DNA of 64,000 bases. Source: Ruegeria sp. R13_0. GTDB taxonomy: Bacteria; Pseudomonadota; Alphaproteobacteria; Rhodobacterales; Rhodobacteraceae. Under the pieces are notes generated by a model. That model was not told the DNA's origin and did no database searches. It saw only the letters and a list, made by a program, of their open reading frames with translations. Below are positions 1 through 8,599 of the stretch, piece after piece (position 1 is the first letter of the stretch; each line of letters begins with the position of its first letter). The stretch lies in the NCBI RefSeq assembly GCF_017743995.1, contig NZ_JAGHRB010000002.1, positions 186,001 to 250,000 on the forward strand. Direction: 5' to 3'. The translations under genes and the position numbers were made by a program.

Positions 1-1319
1 GTCAGGACGACAGGGAAAATGCCCTGCGCCGCTCCGATCTGAATCATCAGGATCTGCAGGCCCGGCAGGAAAGCGATCTGAGGCAGGATGAGCGGTAGGT
101 ACAGGATCACCATCCCGGTCCTGTTCATCTTGCGCCCGGCGCCGAGTTCGGTGTTCAGGCAGCCGATCACCAGAACCAGAGCGATGAGTGCGGTGACAAA
201 GGCCAGCGCCAAGGTGATCAAAGTGACCTCAACCGCGTCCGGGCCGTGGCGCTCCCAGGACATCAGGCTGAAGCTGCTCGGCAGCGCGTCGGGAAACCTC
301 CAACGTCCGGCGAAGGACCAGATAAGCTGGCTGATTAAACCGCCGAACACCGCGATCCCCGCTGTGAGTGACAGCACGAGGCCAATGGTTGTGAGGGCAG
401 TGTCGCGCAAGCCCATGCCGCGCGTTCCGCTTTCAACGCCACGGTTGATCAGCGCGGCAACGGCCTTCTCCCCACCCCGCCAGACCATGATGGCTGCGGC
501 CACCAGCCCCAACTGCACCAAGGCGGCTGCGGCAGCGGGCGCGCGCAAGGTAAGATCGGGGTCCGTCATCCAGCGCAGGATGAACATGGACAGAGTCGGC
601 GGGCGCGACGGCCCCAGAACCATCGCGACATCCACATTCGACATCGCGTAGGCCAAGACCGCATAGATCGGCAGCCGGATCTGCGTATACAGAGCAGGCA
701 TCACGGCCAGAAACCACCCTCGGACCCTGCCGTAACCCAGCACTTGGGTCACGCGCATCCGCTCGGCAGATTTGATCTGAGGCAGTGCGGCCAGTGACAT
801 CAGCAACAGGAACGGCAGCTCTTTAATCATCAGCCCCGCAATCAAAGACCACCCGCCCGGGTCTTGCAGGATCAACACGTCCGGAGGGCGGGTCCATCCC
901 GTCAGACCGGGCGAAATCAGACGCGCAATCCAGCCAGACGGCGCAATTAGGAACGCCAGCCCCAGCGCGGCCGCCGCATGGGGTACAGACAAAAGAGGCG
1001 ACAGCAGCGCCTCAAGCCGCGAAAACACCCGCGTGCCCTGCCAGCCTGCAATCAATAGAAAACACCCGATCAGCGCCCCAAGTGTCGAAAGGAAACCGGT
1101 TTTGAATGATAGCCAGAGGGCCTGACCGACGCCCGGCTCGGCCCAGAGGCGCGTCCATGGATCAAATGAAAACCCGTTTTGCCCGTCCGGGCGCATGCCT
1201 CCGAAGGCCGGGAGGATCGTTCCCAATAGCCCGGCTGCGATGGGGCCCAGCAACAACGCTATGGTCAGCGTCGGCGCCAGCCCCCATTGTTTGCCGGGGC
1301 TGAGGTCAGTTGCCAACAC
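1..1319 (-). CDS. ABC transporter permease, YnjC-type (partial, 3' end outside window)
   Basis: I translated this frame by hand; it stays open from a GTG at 1319 to the window edge, about 440 residues. It has many hydrophobic segments and two homologous halves typical of fused double-length ABC permeases; an EAA-like loop lies near 'MRVTQVLGYGRVRGWF', with a second half after about residue 330. It would form the membrane channel for the binding protein encoded just upstream. The GTG (or TTG at 1316) overlaps the end of the binding-protein gene by about 14 nt, suggesting translational coupling. E. coli YnjC is about 511 residues, so some 70 residues should lie beyond position 1. The ATPase (YnjD-type) would be expected next. 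Substrate is unknown; a thiamine-like or other small solute is possible. Confidence 0.85.
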   Translation of the reverse strand, partial: MLATDLSPGKQWGLAPTLTIALLLGPIAAGLLGTILPAFGGMRPDGQNGFSFDPWTRLWAEPGVGQALWLSFKTGFLSTLGALIGCFLLIAGWQGTRVFSRLEALLSPLLSVPHAAAALGLAFLIAPSGWIARLISPGLTGWTRPPDVLILQDPGGWSLIAGLMIKELPFLLLMSLAALPQIKSAERMRVTQVLGYGRVRGWFLAVMPALYTQIRLPIYAVLAYAMSNVDVAMVLGPSRPPTLSMFILRWMTDPDLTLRAPAAAAALVQLGLVAAAIMVWRGGEKAVAALINRGVESGTRGMGLRDTALTTIGLVLSLTAGIAVFGGLISQLIWSFAGRWRFPDALPSSFSLMSWERHGPDAVEVTLITLALAFVTALIALVLVIGCLNTELGAGRKMNRTGMVILYLPLILPQIAFLPGLQILMIQIGAAQGIFPVVL

Positions 1320-2502
1320 CGTATCGCTCGGCCCAATCCGCTTCGATCCGGGTCATCCAGCTGGGATGCGGCTCAGGCAAGGCTTGGCCCAGTTCGGCGG
1401 GCGAAAGGGTCGCCACGCCCAGCTCCAACGCGTCGAACCCGGCGCGATCGTCAGCCGGAATGGCGGCCATGTCCAGCACGGTGCTGAAACCCAACACTTC
1501 AGGGTCCTGCGCGCGCAGTTGCGCCTCGGGGCTCATCAGGAAATCAGCAACGACCAAAGCACCCGCCTTGGCCGAGGCATTGTAGGGGATCGCAACAAAG
1601 CTGGCATTGCCCAGCGTTCCATCCTCCAGAACGAAAGTCCGCGCGCTTTCCGGCAGCTGCTGGTTGGCAATGGCCGTCGTTGCCTCACCCGGAGAGAAGC
1701 TGATCGCCATGTCGACCTCTCCATCATTAATCAGCTGCAGCTGGCTCGGCCCGGTTTGCGGATAGGCGCGACCTGCGCGCCAGAGGTCCGGCGTTACATC
1801 CTGCAGCCAGTCCCACAGCGGCGCTGTCACCTGCGCATAGTCGTCCCCGGCGGGCTGCTGCAGGATGGTCGGGTCCTCGACCAATTCGATCAGCATCTGT
1901 TTCAGGAAGGTCGTTCCCAGAAAGTCAGGGGGCTGGGGGAATGTAAACCGACCTGGGTTCATAGCCGCCCAATCACGAATTGCCTCAGCTGATTTGGGGG
2001 GTTCGGGCAGAACTTCGCTATCGTAGATGAACACGACCTGCGCCATGGCCCAAGGGCTTTCGAACCCCTCGGTCGGAACTGTAAAATCTGTGGTGACGGT
2101 CTTGCCATCCACATCTACAAACTGCCAGTTGGGCAGAGCCTCGGCGAACGGGCCAAACAAAAGATCGGCCTCTTTCATGGCACTGAAATTGGCGCCGTTG
2201 ATCCATATCAGATCAATTGCTCCGTCCGCGTCCTGACCGGCGGACTTCTCGGCGATCACCCGGCTGACCGCATCAGCGGTATCGGTGAGTTTCACATGCT
2301 CAAGCTTGACGCCATGTTCCTCTTCGACGCGGGTTCCGACCCATTCGATGAAATCGTTGATCGTGGTCGAACCACCCCATGCGTTCCAATAGACGGTCTG
2401 ACCGTTGGCCTCATCCAGAACGTCCTGCCAGTTTGCGGGATCAGGTTCAGCCCATGCTGTTCCGGCCAGCGCCGCGCAGAGGGCAGCAAATAGATGTTTC
2501 AT
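1306..2502 (-). CDS. ABC transporter substrate-binding protein, YnjB-type
   Basis: 398 residues with a Sec signal peptide (MKHLFAALCAALAGTAWAEP, cleavage near AWA), so periplasmic. The mature protein has the shape of a type II extracellular solute-binding protein; 'YWNAWGGSTTINDFIEW' near the N-terminus and 'IDLIWINGANFSAMKEADLLFGP' are features I associate with the YnjB family. It should capture a solute for the permease encoded just downstream. The ATG follows the phosphatidyltransferase stop by 15 nt, so it probably belongs to the same transcript. The YnjB identity is by recognition of family features and locus order, not by an alignment. The ligand cannot be read from sequence. Confidence 0.88.
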   Translation of the reverse strand: MKHLFAALCAALAGTAWAEPDPANWQDVLDEANGQTVYWNAWGGSTTINDFIEWVGTRVEEEHGVKLEHVKLTDTADAVSRVIAEKSAGQDADGAIDLIWINGANFSAMKEADLLFGPFAEALPNWQFVDVDGKTVTTDFTVPTEGFESPWAMAQVVFIYDSEVLPEPPKSAEAIRDWAAMNPGRFTFPQPPDFLGTTFLKQMLIELVEDPTILQQPAGDDYAQVTAPLWDWLQDVTPDLWRAGRAYPQTGPSQLQLINDGEVDMAISFSPGEATTAIANQQLPESARTFVLEDGTLGNASFVAIPYNASAKAGALVVADFLMSPEAQLRAQDPEVLGFSTVLDMAAIPADDRAGFDALELGVATLSPAELGQALPEPHPSWMTRIEADWAERYGVGN

Positions 2503-2517
2503 GGGTTTTCCTTGCGT

Positions 2518-3132
2518 TTATTCCGAGTAAGTGAAGACCTGCCGCGCCAACAGGATGCGCGAAATGGCGGTGACAAAGCAAACCGCGCCAAACGCCCATG
2601 CCATCGGGCCGAACCAGTTGGGCAGCAGGCAAATTGCGATGAAGAAGGCAATGGTTTCAGTGCCTTCCAGAAGGCCGCCGGTAAAGTAGAGCGACTTGGC
2701 CCCGTGTTTCTGCGACTCCAGCCCGCGTTTTTCGGCCAGAATCGCATAGCCCAGAAAGGTCGCGCCATTGAAGTAGAAGCTGACCAGTAACCACGCTCCG
2801 GCCAGGGCATTTGCTAACGGGTCCGCCCAGACAAATGCCATGGGAATTGCGCCATAGAACAGAAAATCACAGGTGATATCGAGATAGCCGCCAAAGTCGG
2901 TCTTTCGCCCAGCGCGCGCGATTGCCCCATCCAGCCCATCCGCCAGACGCGACAAGAGGATGAACAGGACGGCCACGACCTGCCAACCCAGCACGATCGC
3001 CCCAGCTGCAAACAGGCCGAACCCCAGACCCGCCAGAGTCACAAGATCAGCCGAGACACCACGCGCCGCCAACCCCCGCCCAATCGCGTTCAGCGGCGGA
3101 TCGATCAGTGGGCGGATGCGGGCATCAAGCAT
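2518..3132 (-). CDS. CDP-alcohol phosphatidyltransferase family membrane protein (YnjF-like)
   Basis: About 204 residues with several membrane segments and the CDP-alcohol phosphotransferase signature: DG-AI-AR, then G and two Asp spaced by three (DGAIARAGRKTDFGGYLDIT), about residues 66-87. This family transfers a phosphoalcohol from a CDP-linked donor onto an alcohol acceptor at the membrane. The ATG at 3132 is preferred over an upstream TTG (3156) because TGAGG lies 7-11 nt before it. It is the first gene of the ynj-type operon. E. coli also keeps a gene of this family (ynjF) beside ynjBCD, so the association is old. The actual acceptor is unknown. Confidence 0.85.
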   Translation of the reverse strand: MLDARIRPLIDPPLNAIGRGLAARGVSADLVTLAGLGFGLFAAGAIVLGWQVVAVLFILLSRLADGLDGAIARAGRKTDFGGYLDITCDFLFYGAIPMAFVWADPLANALAGAWLLVSFYFNGATFLGYAILAEKRGLESQKHGAKSLYFTGGLLEGTETIAFFIAICLLPNWFGPMAWAFGAVCFVTAISRILLARQVFTYSE

Positions 3133-3473
3133 GGTTAGCCTCAGGGCTGTCGGCAACGGTCACCGCACCGCTGTTTTCACGGGTCGCGGCGAGTTGCTGA
3201 ACCAAAAAGAGAAAACCAATTTTCAACCTGAGTTGCCTCGTTGCCTGTTTGCACAGCGTCCACAGGGTCACGCTGTTTTCTTTGCGTACGATTAAAGAAC
3301 ACAGCTGTTAAAGAAAAAAGGAATACCGCATCTTCACGCTGTTGTGTCATCTGCAACACGAGAAGATAGTGGCGCTCCGGTCGGCAGGTGCGGCTTTTCG
3401 TTGATTTGATAATTTACCAACAATAGTTTCAAATCATAGAACCTATTTCACGCCTAGTTCGCGCCGAGGAGAC
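3133..3473. promoter_or_regulatory. Divergent intergenic region with an inverted repeat
   Basis: 341 nt without a gene between the ynj-type operon (leftward) and a LysR gene (rightward). It is more AT-rich than its surroundings. A perfect 8-bp inverted repeat, TGATTTGA at 3402-3409 and TCAAATCA at 3429-3436, is centred near 3419, about 55 nt before the LysR start. It is a candidate operator for that regulator. No further gene or small ORF with a good ribosome site was seen here. Confidence 0.5.
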
Positions 3474-4448
3474 ATGCCCCGCCATTCCGCAACCAAGGAC
3501 CTGAACCTAAAAGGCTTGGAATTGTTTCAGATCTGCGCCCAGAAGGGGTCTCTGCAGGCTGCAGCTGAAGAGACCGGCCTGACCATCAGCACCGTCTCGC
3601 ATCACTTGCGCAATCTCGAAGACCACCTTGGGGTCGAGCTGTTCAACCACGCGCGCAGGCCGATGGTTCTGACGCCCAAAGGGCAGGTCTTTCTGCGAAA
3701 TATCAGTGACGCGCTCTATGCCATCCGCAAGGCTAAGGCCGAAGCATCTGCCGGAAATATTGCCGAGGCGAGTTACCTCAGGATCGGCACGATCGAGGAT
3801 TTCGACAGCGATATCACCCCAGAACTCGCCGTCTTTCTTTCGGGCCACATGCCAGCCTGCGATTTCATGTACCACACCGACTCCAGCCACGCGATTGTCG
3901 AGATGCTGCGCAACCGGCATCTTGATCTAGGGATCACGACCACCCCAGAGGAACGGCTGCGGGACCTGCAGGATCGCCCGTTGTTACGAGACCCGTTTGT
4001 GGTAGTCCTCCCTCGGTTCAGCGAGAAATCCCTTTCCGACGTTGTCGAAGGGCGCACCAAACTTCCGTTCTTGCGGTTTTCCGGCAATCTGATCATCGCC
4101 CGGCAGATCGAGTCCCAAATGCGGCGGCTGGGGCTTTCACCGCAGTCCAATTTCGAATGCAGCAACAACCAGACTTTGATGGCGATGGTCGCCGCAGGTG
4201 CGGGCTGGACCATCACCACCCCTTTGCTGTTCTCGCGTGCCAAAAGGTTTCACCCAAAACTCAGCATGCACAAGTTCCCAGGCAAAAGCTTTGCCCGCAC
4301 CCTTGCGATTGTCTCTACACCCGATTGTTCGCGGTCCGTGTTGGACCTGATAGATGGCAAGCTGCGCGCACTGATCCGAGATCACGCTTTGACTGCGCAA
4401 TATGAGAAAACTCCGTGGCTGGCGGATAGCTTCAAACTGGTGGAATGA
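3474..4448 (+). CDS. LysR-family transcriptional regulator
   Basis: 324 residues. An N-terminal winged helix-turn-helix (about residues 12-70, 'GSLQAAAEETGLTISTVSHHLRNLEDHLGVELF') is followed by a periplasmic-binding-protein-like effector domain (about 100-305). A GAGGAGA ribosome site precedes the ATG. It reads away from the ynj operon and its stop codon directly abuts the stop of the MttB-like gene on the other strand (no intervening base). Either flanking operon could be its target. The perfect inverted repeat about 40-70 nt upstream suggests autoregulation. Effector unknown. Confidence 0.9.
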   Translation: MPRHSATKDLNLKGLELFQICAQKGSLQAAAEETGLTISTVSHHLRNLEDHLGVELFNHARRPMVLTPKGQVFLRNISDALYAIRKAKAEASAGNIAEASYLRIGTIEDFDSDITPELAVFLSGHMPACDFMYHTDSSHAIVEMLRNRHLDLGITTTPEERLRDLQDRPLLRDPFVVVLPRFSEKSLSDVVEGRTKLPFLRFSGNLIIARQIESQMRRLGLSPQSNFECSNNQTLMAMVAAGAGWTITTPLLFSRAKRFHPKLSMHKFPGKSFARTLAIVSTPDCSRSVLDLIDGKLRALIRDHALTAQYEKTPWLADSFKLVE

Positions 4449-5969
4449 TCAGATCAGAATATTGAACCGAGACCGGATAGCCTCCTCCTGCTCAGGCGTC
4501 AGGTACGAGGGGTTGTGGTCGCGAAGAATCTCATCCACGCGGGTCCTTGCCCTGCCCCAAGCATCTTGCGCGCCATTTTCGGCCCAAGCACGCGGCTCTG
4601 CTCGGTCAGCAAGAGTGGGGTAAAAGTAATCCCGTTCCATCGCGGCATGAGTGTGCTGGCCACCCAAGAAGTGCCCATCGCCCAGAACGGCATCACAAAT
4701 TGCATCGAACCCGAGGTTCTCATCCGTCACCTCGACCCCGCGCAAGGCGCGATAGGTGTTGGAGTGCATCTCATCATCCAGCACGAAAGCCTCAAAACTC
4801 GCCCCCAACAACGATGCAGTCATGCCAGAGCTTTCGTAGATCAGGTTCCCTCCCGCCAAGGCTGCAGCCATGGAGGTTATGCCTTTCTCCATCCCATATT
4901 GTGCGTCTATTGCCTTGGCATCGGTCATCGAACAGGCCACGCCCGAGGGCAAACCAAGCCAATTGGACAGCTGCGCCGACGCGGCATTCAACACCGCTGT
5001 CTCTCCGCTGCCGCCAGAAAATGCCCCAGTGCGCAGGTCGATGACCAAAGGCCAGTTCGAAAACACCATCGGAAAACCGGGCTGGATTGCGTGAACCATC
5101 AATAGGGCCGCTAAGGTTTCCGCCAGAGATTGCGCCAGAAACCCCGCCAAGGTCGCAGGCGCCGTTGCTCCGGCCTGCGCCGCCGTGATGCACGAGATCG
5201 GGATATTGTGATTGATGCACTCGTAGGTGACATCCACCGCATCTTCGCCATAGCGCATGGGAGATATCATCGGGCTGATATGCGCTTTCATGAACGGGCG
5301 TTTGGCAAATTCTCCCGGCCCTCCCGCAGCGATATCCAACATCTCGACAATCGGAGCAACATAGTCGGCCAGCGTGAACGACGTCGCCGTCGGTTTGGTG
5401 GTGTTCTTGATGAGCGCGAAAACGGTGTTCACATCCAGATCGTAATTGTCCGGCACATCGGTCGCCACGCAACAACGTGTGAACCAGCTGATATTGGCCA
5501 GCGTGTCCTGTAGCCGTGTAAAATCATGCAGGTCCTTCAGGGTCGAAGGCCGATAGAGAGCGCTTTCCATATCAAGCGTCTGCACCGCGGCCCCACCGGT
5601 TCCGAAATACACTTTGTTGCCGCCAACCTCGATCGACCTCTTGGGATCGCGGCCATGCAAGGTGAAGGTCTTTGAGGCTTGATCAATCGCTTCTTCGACA
5701 AGCTCGGGCGGGAACAGAACGCGCCCCATGCCATTGTCCACGGCACCCACGGCCAACAGATCGTTGCGCAATCTGTCCGGCACCTCACCGATACCCAGTT
5801 TCTCAAGCAAATCGAGGGCAGTATCATAGATGCGGCGCAGGTCGGCTTCGCTGAGCGGCTTATACATCCCGCCGATCTGACCCGGCGGGCATGGATCAAA
5901 CGCGGGCTTGGCTGCCCGTTGTGCCAGACGCCCTTCGCGCCCTCCTCGCTTGCTACGCTGTCCAGCCAT
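4449..5969 (-). CDS. Trimethylamine methyltransferase (MttB) superfamily protein, non-pyrrolysine
   Basis: 506 residues, COG5598/MttB-type TIM barrel. Recognisable stretches include 'YKPLSEADLRRIYDTALDLLEKLGIGEVP' near the N-terminus and 'GGSGETAVLNAASAQLSNWLGLP' in the C-terminal third. The frame has no in-frame amber codon, so it is a non-pyrrolysine member. Characterised relatives (MtgB-type) demethylate glycine betaine or other quaternary amines onto a corrinoid protein; no corrinoid-protein gene is visible nearby. It is divergent from the DMGDH-like gene at 6164, sharing a 194-nt promoter region. A role in quaternary-amine demethylation is inferred from family and context; the substrate could equally be carnitine, betaine or another N-methyl compound. 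Confidence 0.85.
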   Translation of the reverse strand: MAGQRSKRGGREGRLAQRAAKPAFDPCPPGQIGGMYKPLSEADLRRIYDTALDLLEKLGIGEVPDRLRNDLLAVGAVDNGMGRVLFPPELVEEAIDQASKTFTLHGRDPKRSIEVGGNKVYFGTGGAAVQTLDMESALYRPSTLKDLHDFTRLQDTLANISWFTRCCVATDVPDNYDLDVNTVFALIKNTTKPTATSFTLADYVAPIVEMLDIAAGGPGEFAKRPFMKAHISPMISPMRYGEDAVDVTYECINHNIPISCITAAQAGATAPATLAGFLAQSLAETLAALLMVHAIQPGFPMVFSNWPLVIDLRTGAFSGGSGETAVLNAASAQLSNWLGLPSGVACSMTDAKAIDAQYGMEKGITSMAAALAGGNLIYESSGMTASLLGASFEAFVLDDEMHSNTYRALRGVEVTDENLGFDAICDAVLGDGHFLGGQHTHAAMERDYFYPTLADRAEPRAWAENGAQDAWGRARTRVDEILRDHNPSYLTPEQEEAIRSRFNILI

Positions 5970-6054
5970 TCCCAGTCCTTTGAAACGGGGGGTTTATGAC
6001 ATGAAGCAAGAGGAATTGTGGCACGTGGCGCAAGATCATCTCTTTTATTTCGAT

Positions 6055-6072
6055 AAATTAGATTTCTAATTT
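6055..6072. promoter_or_regulatory. Palindrome in the MttB-like/DMGDH-like divergent promoter
   Basis: AAATTAGA (6055-6062), two T, then TCTAATTT (6065-6072): perfect 8-bp arms in the AT-rich 194-nt gap between divergent genes. Its position suits an operator controlling both. No binding protein is identified; the LysR at 3474 is one candidate. Confidence 0.45.
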
Positions 6073-6163
6073 TGATAACGTCTCAATATATCACTCTACA
6101 ATTGCACACTGTGACAAACGAACTTCGTATGCAGGGCAAGCGAACTCCGGAGGCTCACCCGCT

Positions 6164-8599
6164 ATGAAATCCCGTACCAAAGTTGTTGTCATCGGCGGCG
6201 GCATTGCCGGATGCTCAACACTCTACCACCTGACACAGGAAGGCTGGAGCGACGTGGTTCTGGTCGAGCGGAACGAGCTGACTAGCGGTACTACATGGCA
6301 TTCGGCAGCGCAGGTGACGAATTTCGGCATGAACCAGACCATGGTCGGGCTGAAGACGCATTCGATCAACCTGTACAAAGAACTCTCAGAAAACCCCGAA
6401 TATCCGATCAACTACCACCACGCCGATGGCGGCATCCGGCTTGCCAATACCGAAGCGCAGATGCAGGGTTACCGCCACTTCGCCTCAATGGCGCGTGGGA
6501 TGGGGGTGCATTTTGAGGTAATCGACGCCGAGAATTGCGCCCGCCGCCACCCTCTGATTTCAACCACCAACTTGTTGGGTGGATTGTGGGACCCTCTGGA
6601 CGGTGACATCGACCCGGCCCAGCTGTGTCAGGCGCTGGCCTATCACGCCCGCAAGGCCGGGGCCGAGGTGTACCGGAATACGCCGGTCACCGCGCTGACC
6701 CAGCACAAGGATGACACTTGGACCGTGCATACGGAACATGGCGACATTGATTGTGACATCGTCGTCAATGCTTGTGGCTACCGCGTGAACGAAGTGGGCG
6801 CGATGATGGGGGTTCACCACCCCGTCGCCTCGATGGAGCATCAGTATTTCCTGACCGAAGATATCCCAGGCATTGCCGAAGCCGGTCACCGGATGCCTCT
6901 GCTGCGTTGCCCTATCAGCGATTACTACTGCCGGCAGGAAAAGGGCGGGCTGCTGGTCGGGTTCTATGAGCAGGACTGCAAAACCTGGGGCATGGACGGG
7001 ATCGATCCGAACTTTGTGAATGCCCTCTGCCCCGACGATCTTGAACGCGTCATGGACGTTCTTGCCGGAGCGTTCGAGCGGATGCCAGCACTGGAAGAAA
7101 CAGGCATTCGATCCATCGTGAACGGACCGATCACCTATACCATCGACGGGGCCCCTCTGGTCGGGCCGATCCCTGGCAAGCGCAACGCCTTCTGCATCAT
7201 CGGCCTGCGCGCGGGCCTTGGCGAAGGTGGCGGCCATGGCTGGCTGTTGGCGCAACAGATCGTGCATGGTGAGGCATGCTATGACACGTGGTGCCTCGAT
7301 CCGCGCCGGTTCACTGGTCATACGAATGTGGAACTGACCTCGCTGAAAGCGATCGAGGACTATCAGAACGAATTCCGCTTTCACTTCCCGCATGAACATC
7401 GCCCAGCCGGACGCCCGGCCAAGACAACCCCGCTGACGCCCGTTCTGGCAGCAGAAGGGGCTGAGTTTACCGTCGTGAACGGGTGGGAGCGGATGGACTA
7501 CATCAAGCCATCGCCTGATTTTCACCCGACACTCACCTTCAACTTCGATGAGGCGTTCGACATCGTCGCTGCCGACGTGAAAAACGTGCAGGAGAATGTC
7601 GGCCTCTGCGAAGTCAACGGCTTCAACCGGTTCGAGATTACCGGCACCGATCGCCACAAATTCCTCGATCGGATGTTCTGCGGCACGGTCACCAAGCGCG
7701 ATGGCCGCGTGGGTCTGGGCTATCTGCTGAACCACCACGGCATGGTCAAAGCCGAAGCCACCGTGGCAAACCTGCCTGCCTCGGATCGCGGGCCGGCCCG
7801 CGTCTGGTACGGCTCGGCTGCGGCGTCGGAATATCACGACATGGACTGGCTGACCCAGCACGTTCGCGAGGATGAGGATGTTCAGATCCGGTCCCTGACC
7901 AATGACCAGACCATTCTGGTTCTGGCTGGCCCCAAAGCGCGCGCCGTGCTGTCGGCCTGTGCGCGCGGTGACTGGTCGAAAGAGGCCTTCCCATGGCTGT
8001 CGGTGCGCGAATGCTTCATCGGCTTTGCCCCGGCCACCGTGATGGGTGTCAGCTTCTCGGGTGAGTTGGCATATGAAATCCACGTGCCCAACGCCTCGCT
8101 CTACGCGGCCTATCTGGCCTTGCGCGCGGCGGGCGAGGCCCATGGCATGAAGCTGTTCGGTGCGCGCGCAGTGGAATCCATGCGGATGGAGAAGGGTTTT
8201 CTGCATTGGAAGGCCGACCTGCTGACAGAGTTCGACCCATTCGAGACCGCACTGGACCGCTTCGTCAAGCTGGACAAGGACGACTTCATCGGCAAGGCAG
8301 CACTGGAAAAGCGCCATGCCAACAGCCCTACGAAGAAGCTGGTAACGCTGAAGGTCGACGCTACCCACGCACCGGCTCATGGCGGGGCTTCGTTGATGCA
8401 GGGCGACACTGTGGTGGGCACTGTCACTTCGGGCGATTGGGGTCATCGGGTCGGGCAGAACTTGGCCTATGCGTTCATTGATCCCGCGCTAGCGGGCGAA
8501 GGGACCAGCATCCAGATCGACATGTACGGGGATTTGGTCGACGCGCAGGTCATCCCTGCCTCACCCTATGATCCTGCGCACGTACGGATGCGCGCCTAG
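6164..8599 (+). CDS. Dimethylglycine/sarcosine dehydrogenase-like FAD oxidoreductase with GcvT domain
   Basis: 811 residues. The N-terminal DAO-type FAD domain (about 1-380) opens with the dinucleotide motif VVIGGGIAGCSTLYHL. It has 'SGTTWHSA', whose His46 matches the His that carries covalent FAD in dimethylglycine and sarcosine dehydrogenases. The C-terminal part (about 430-805) is a folate-binding aminomethyltransferase (GcvT) fold plus its barrel domain. Family members oxidise N-methyl groups and pass the C1 unit to tetrahydrofolate. GGAGG lies about 12 nt before the ATG. It is divergent from the MttB-like gene; together they may perform successive demethylations. Which amine is oxidised (dimethylglycine, sarcosine or another) cannot be decided here. 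The stop overlaps by 3 nt the stop of the convergent cyclase gene. Confidence 0.88.
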   Translation: MKSRTKVVVIGGGIAGCSTLYHLTQEGWSDVVLVERNELTSGTTWHSAAQVTNFGMNQTMVGLKTHSINLYKELSENPEYPINYHHADGGIRLANTEAQMQGYRHFASMARGMGVHFEVIDAENCARRHPLISTTNLLGGLWDPLDGDIDPAQLCQALAYHARKAGAEVYRNTPVTALTQHKDDTWTVHTEHGDIDCDIVVNACGYRVNEVGAMMGVHHPVASMEHQYFLTEDIPGIAEAGHRMPLLRCPISDYYCRQEKGGLLVGFYEQDCKTWGMDGIDPNFVNALCPDDLERVMDVLAGAFERMPALEETGIRSIVNGPITYTIDGAPLVGPIPGKRNAFCIIGLRAGLGEGGGHGWLLAQQIVHGEACYDTWCLDPRRFTGHTNVELTSLKAIEDYQNEFRFHFPHEHRPAGRPAKTTPLTPVLAAEGAEFTVVNGWERMDYIKPSPDFHPTLTFNFDEAFDIVAADVKNVQENVGLCEVNGFNRFEITGTDRHKFLDRMFCGTVTKRDGRVGLGYLLNHHGMVKAEATVANLPASDRGPARVWYGSAAASEYHDMDWLTQHVREDEDVQIRSLTNDQTILVLAGPKARAVLSACARGDWSKEAFPWLSVRECFIGFAPATVMGVSFSGELAYEIHVPNASLYAAYLALRAAGEAHGMKLFGARAVESMRMEKGFLHWKADLLTEFDPFETALDRFVKLDKDDFIGKAALEKRHANSPTKKLVTLKVDATHAPAHGGASLMQGDTVVGTVTSGDWGHRVGQNLAYAFIDPALAGEGTSIQIDMYGDLVDAQVIPASPYDPAHVRMRA

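Noticed and set aside
4449..5969. Possibility that the MttB-like gene encodes pyrrolysine
   Set aside because: No in-frame amber codon interrupts the 506-codon frame and no pyl genes are present.
6560..8446. Open frame of 628 codons antisense to the DMGDH-like gene
   Set aside because: Shadow of a strongly conserved flavoprotein gene; the composition is not protein-like (Arg/His-rich, no domain).
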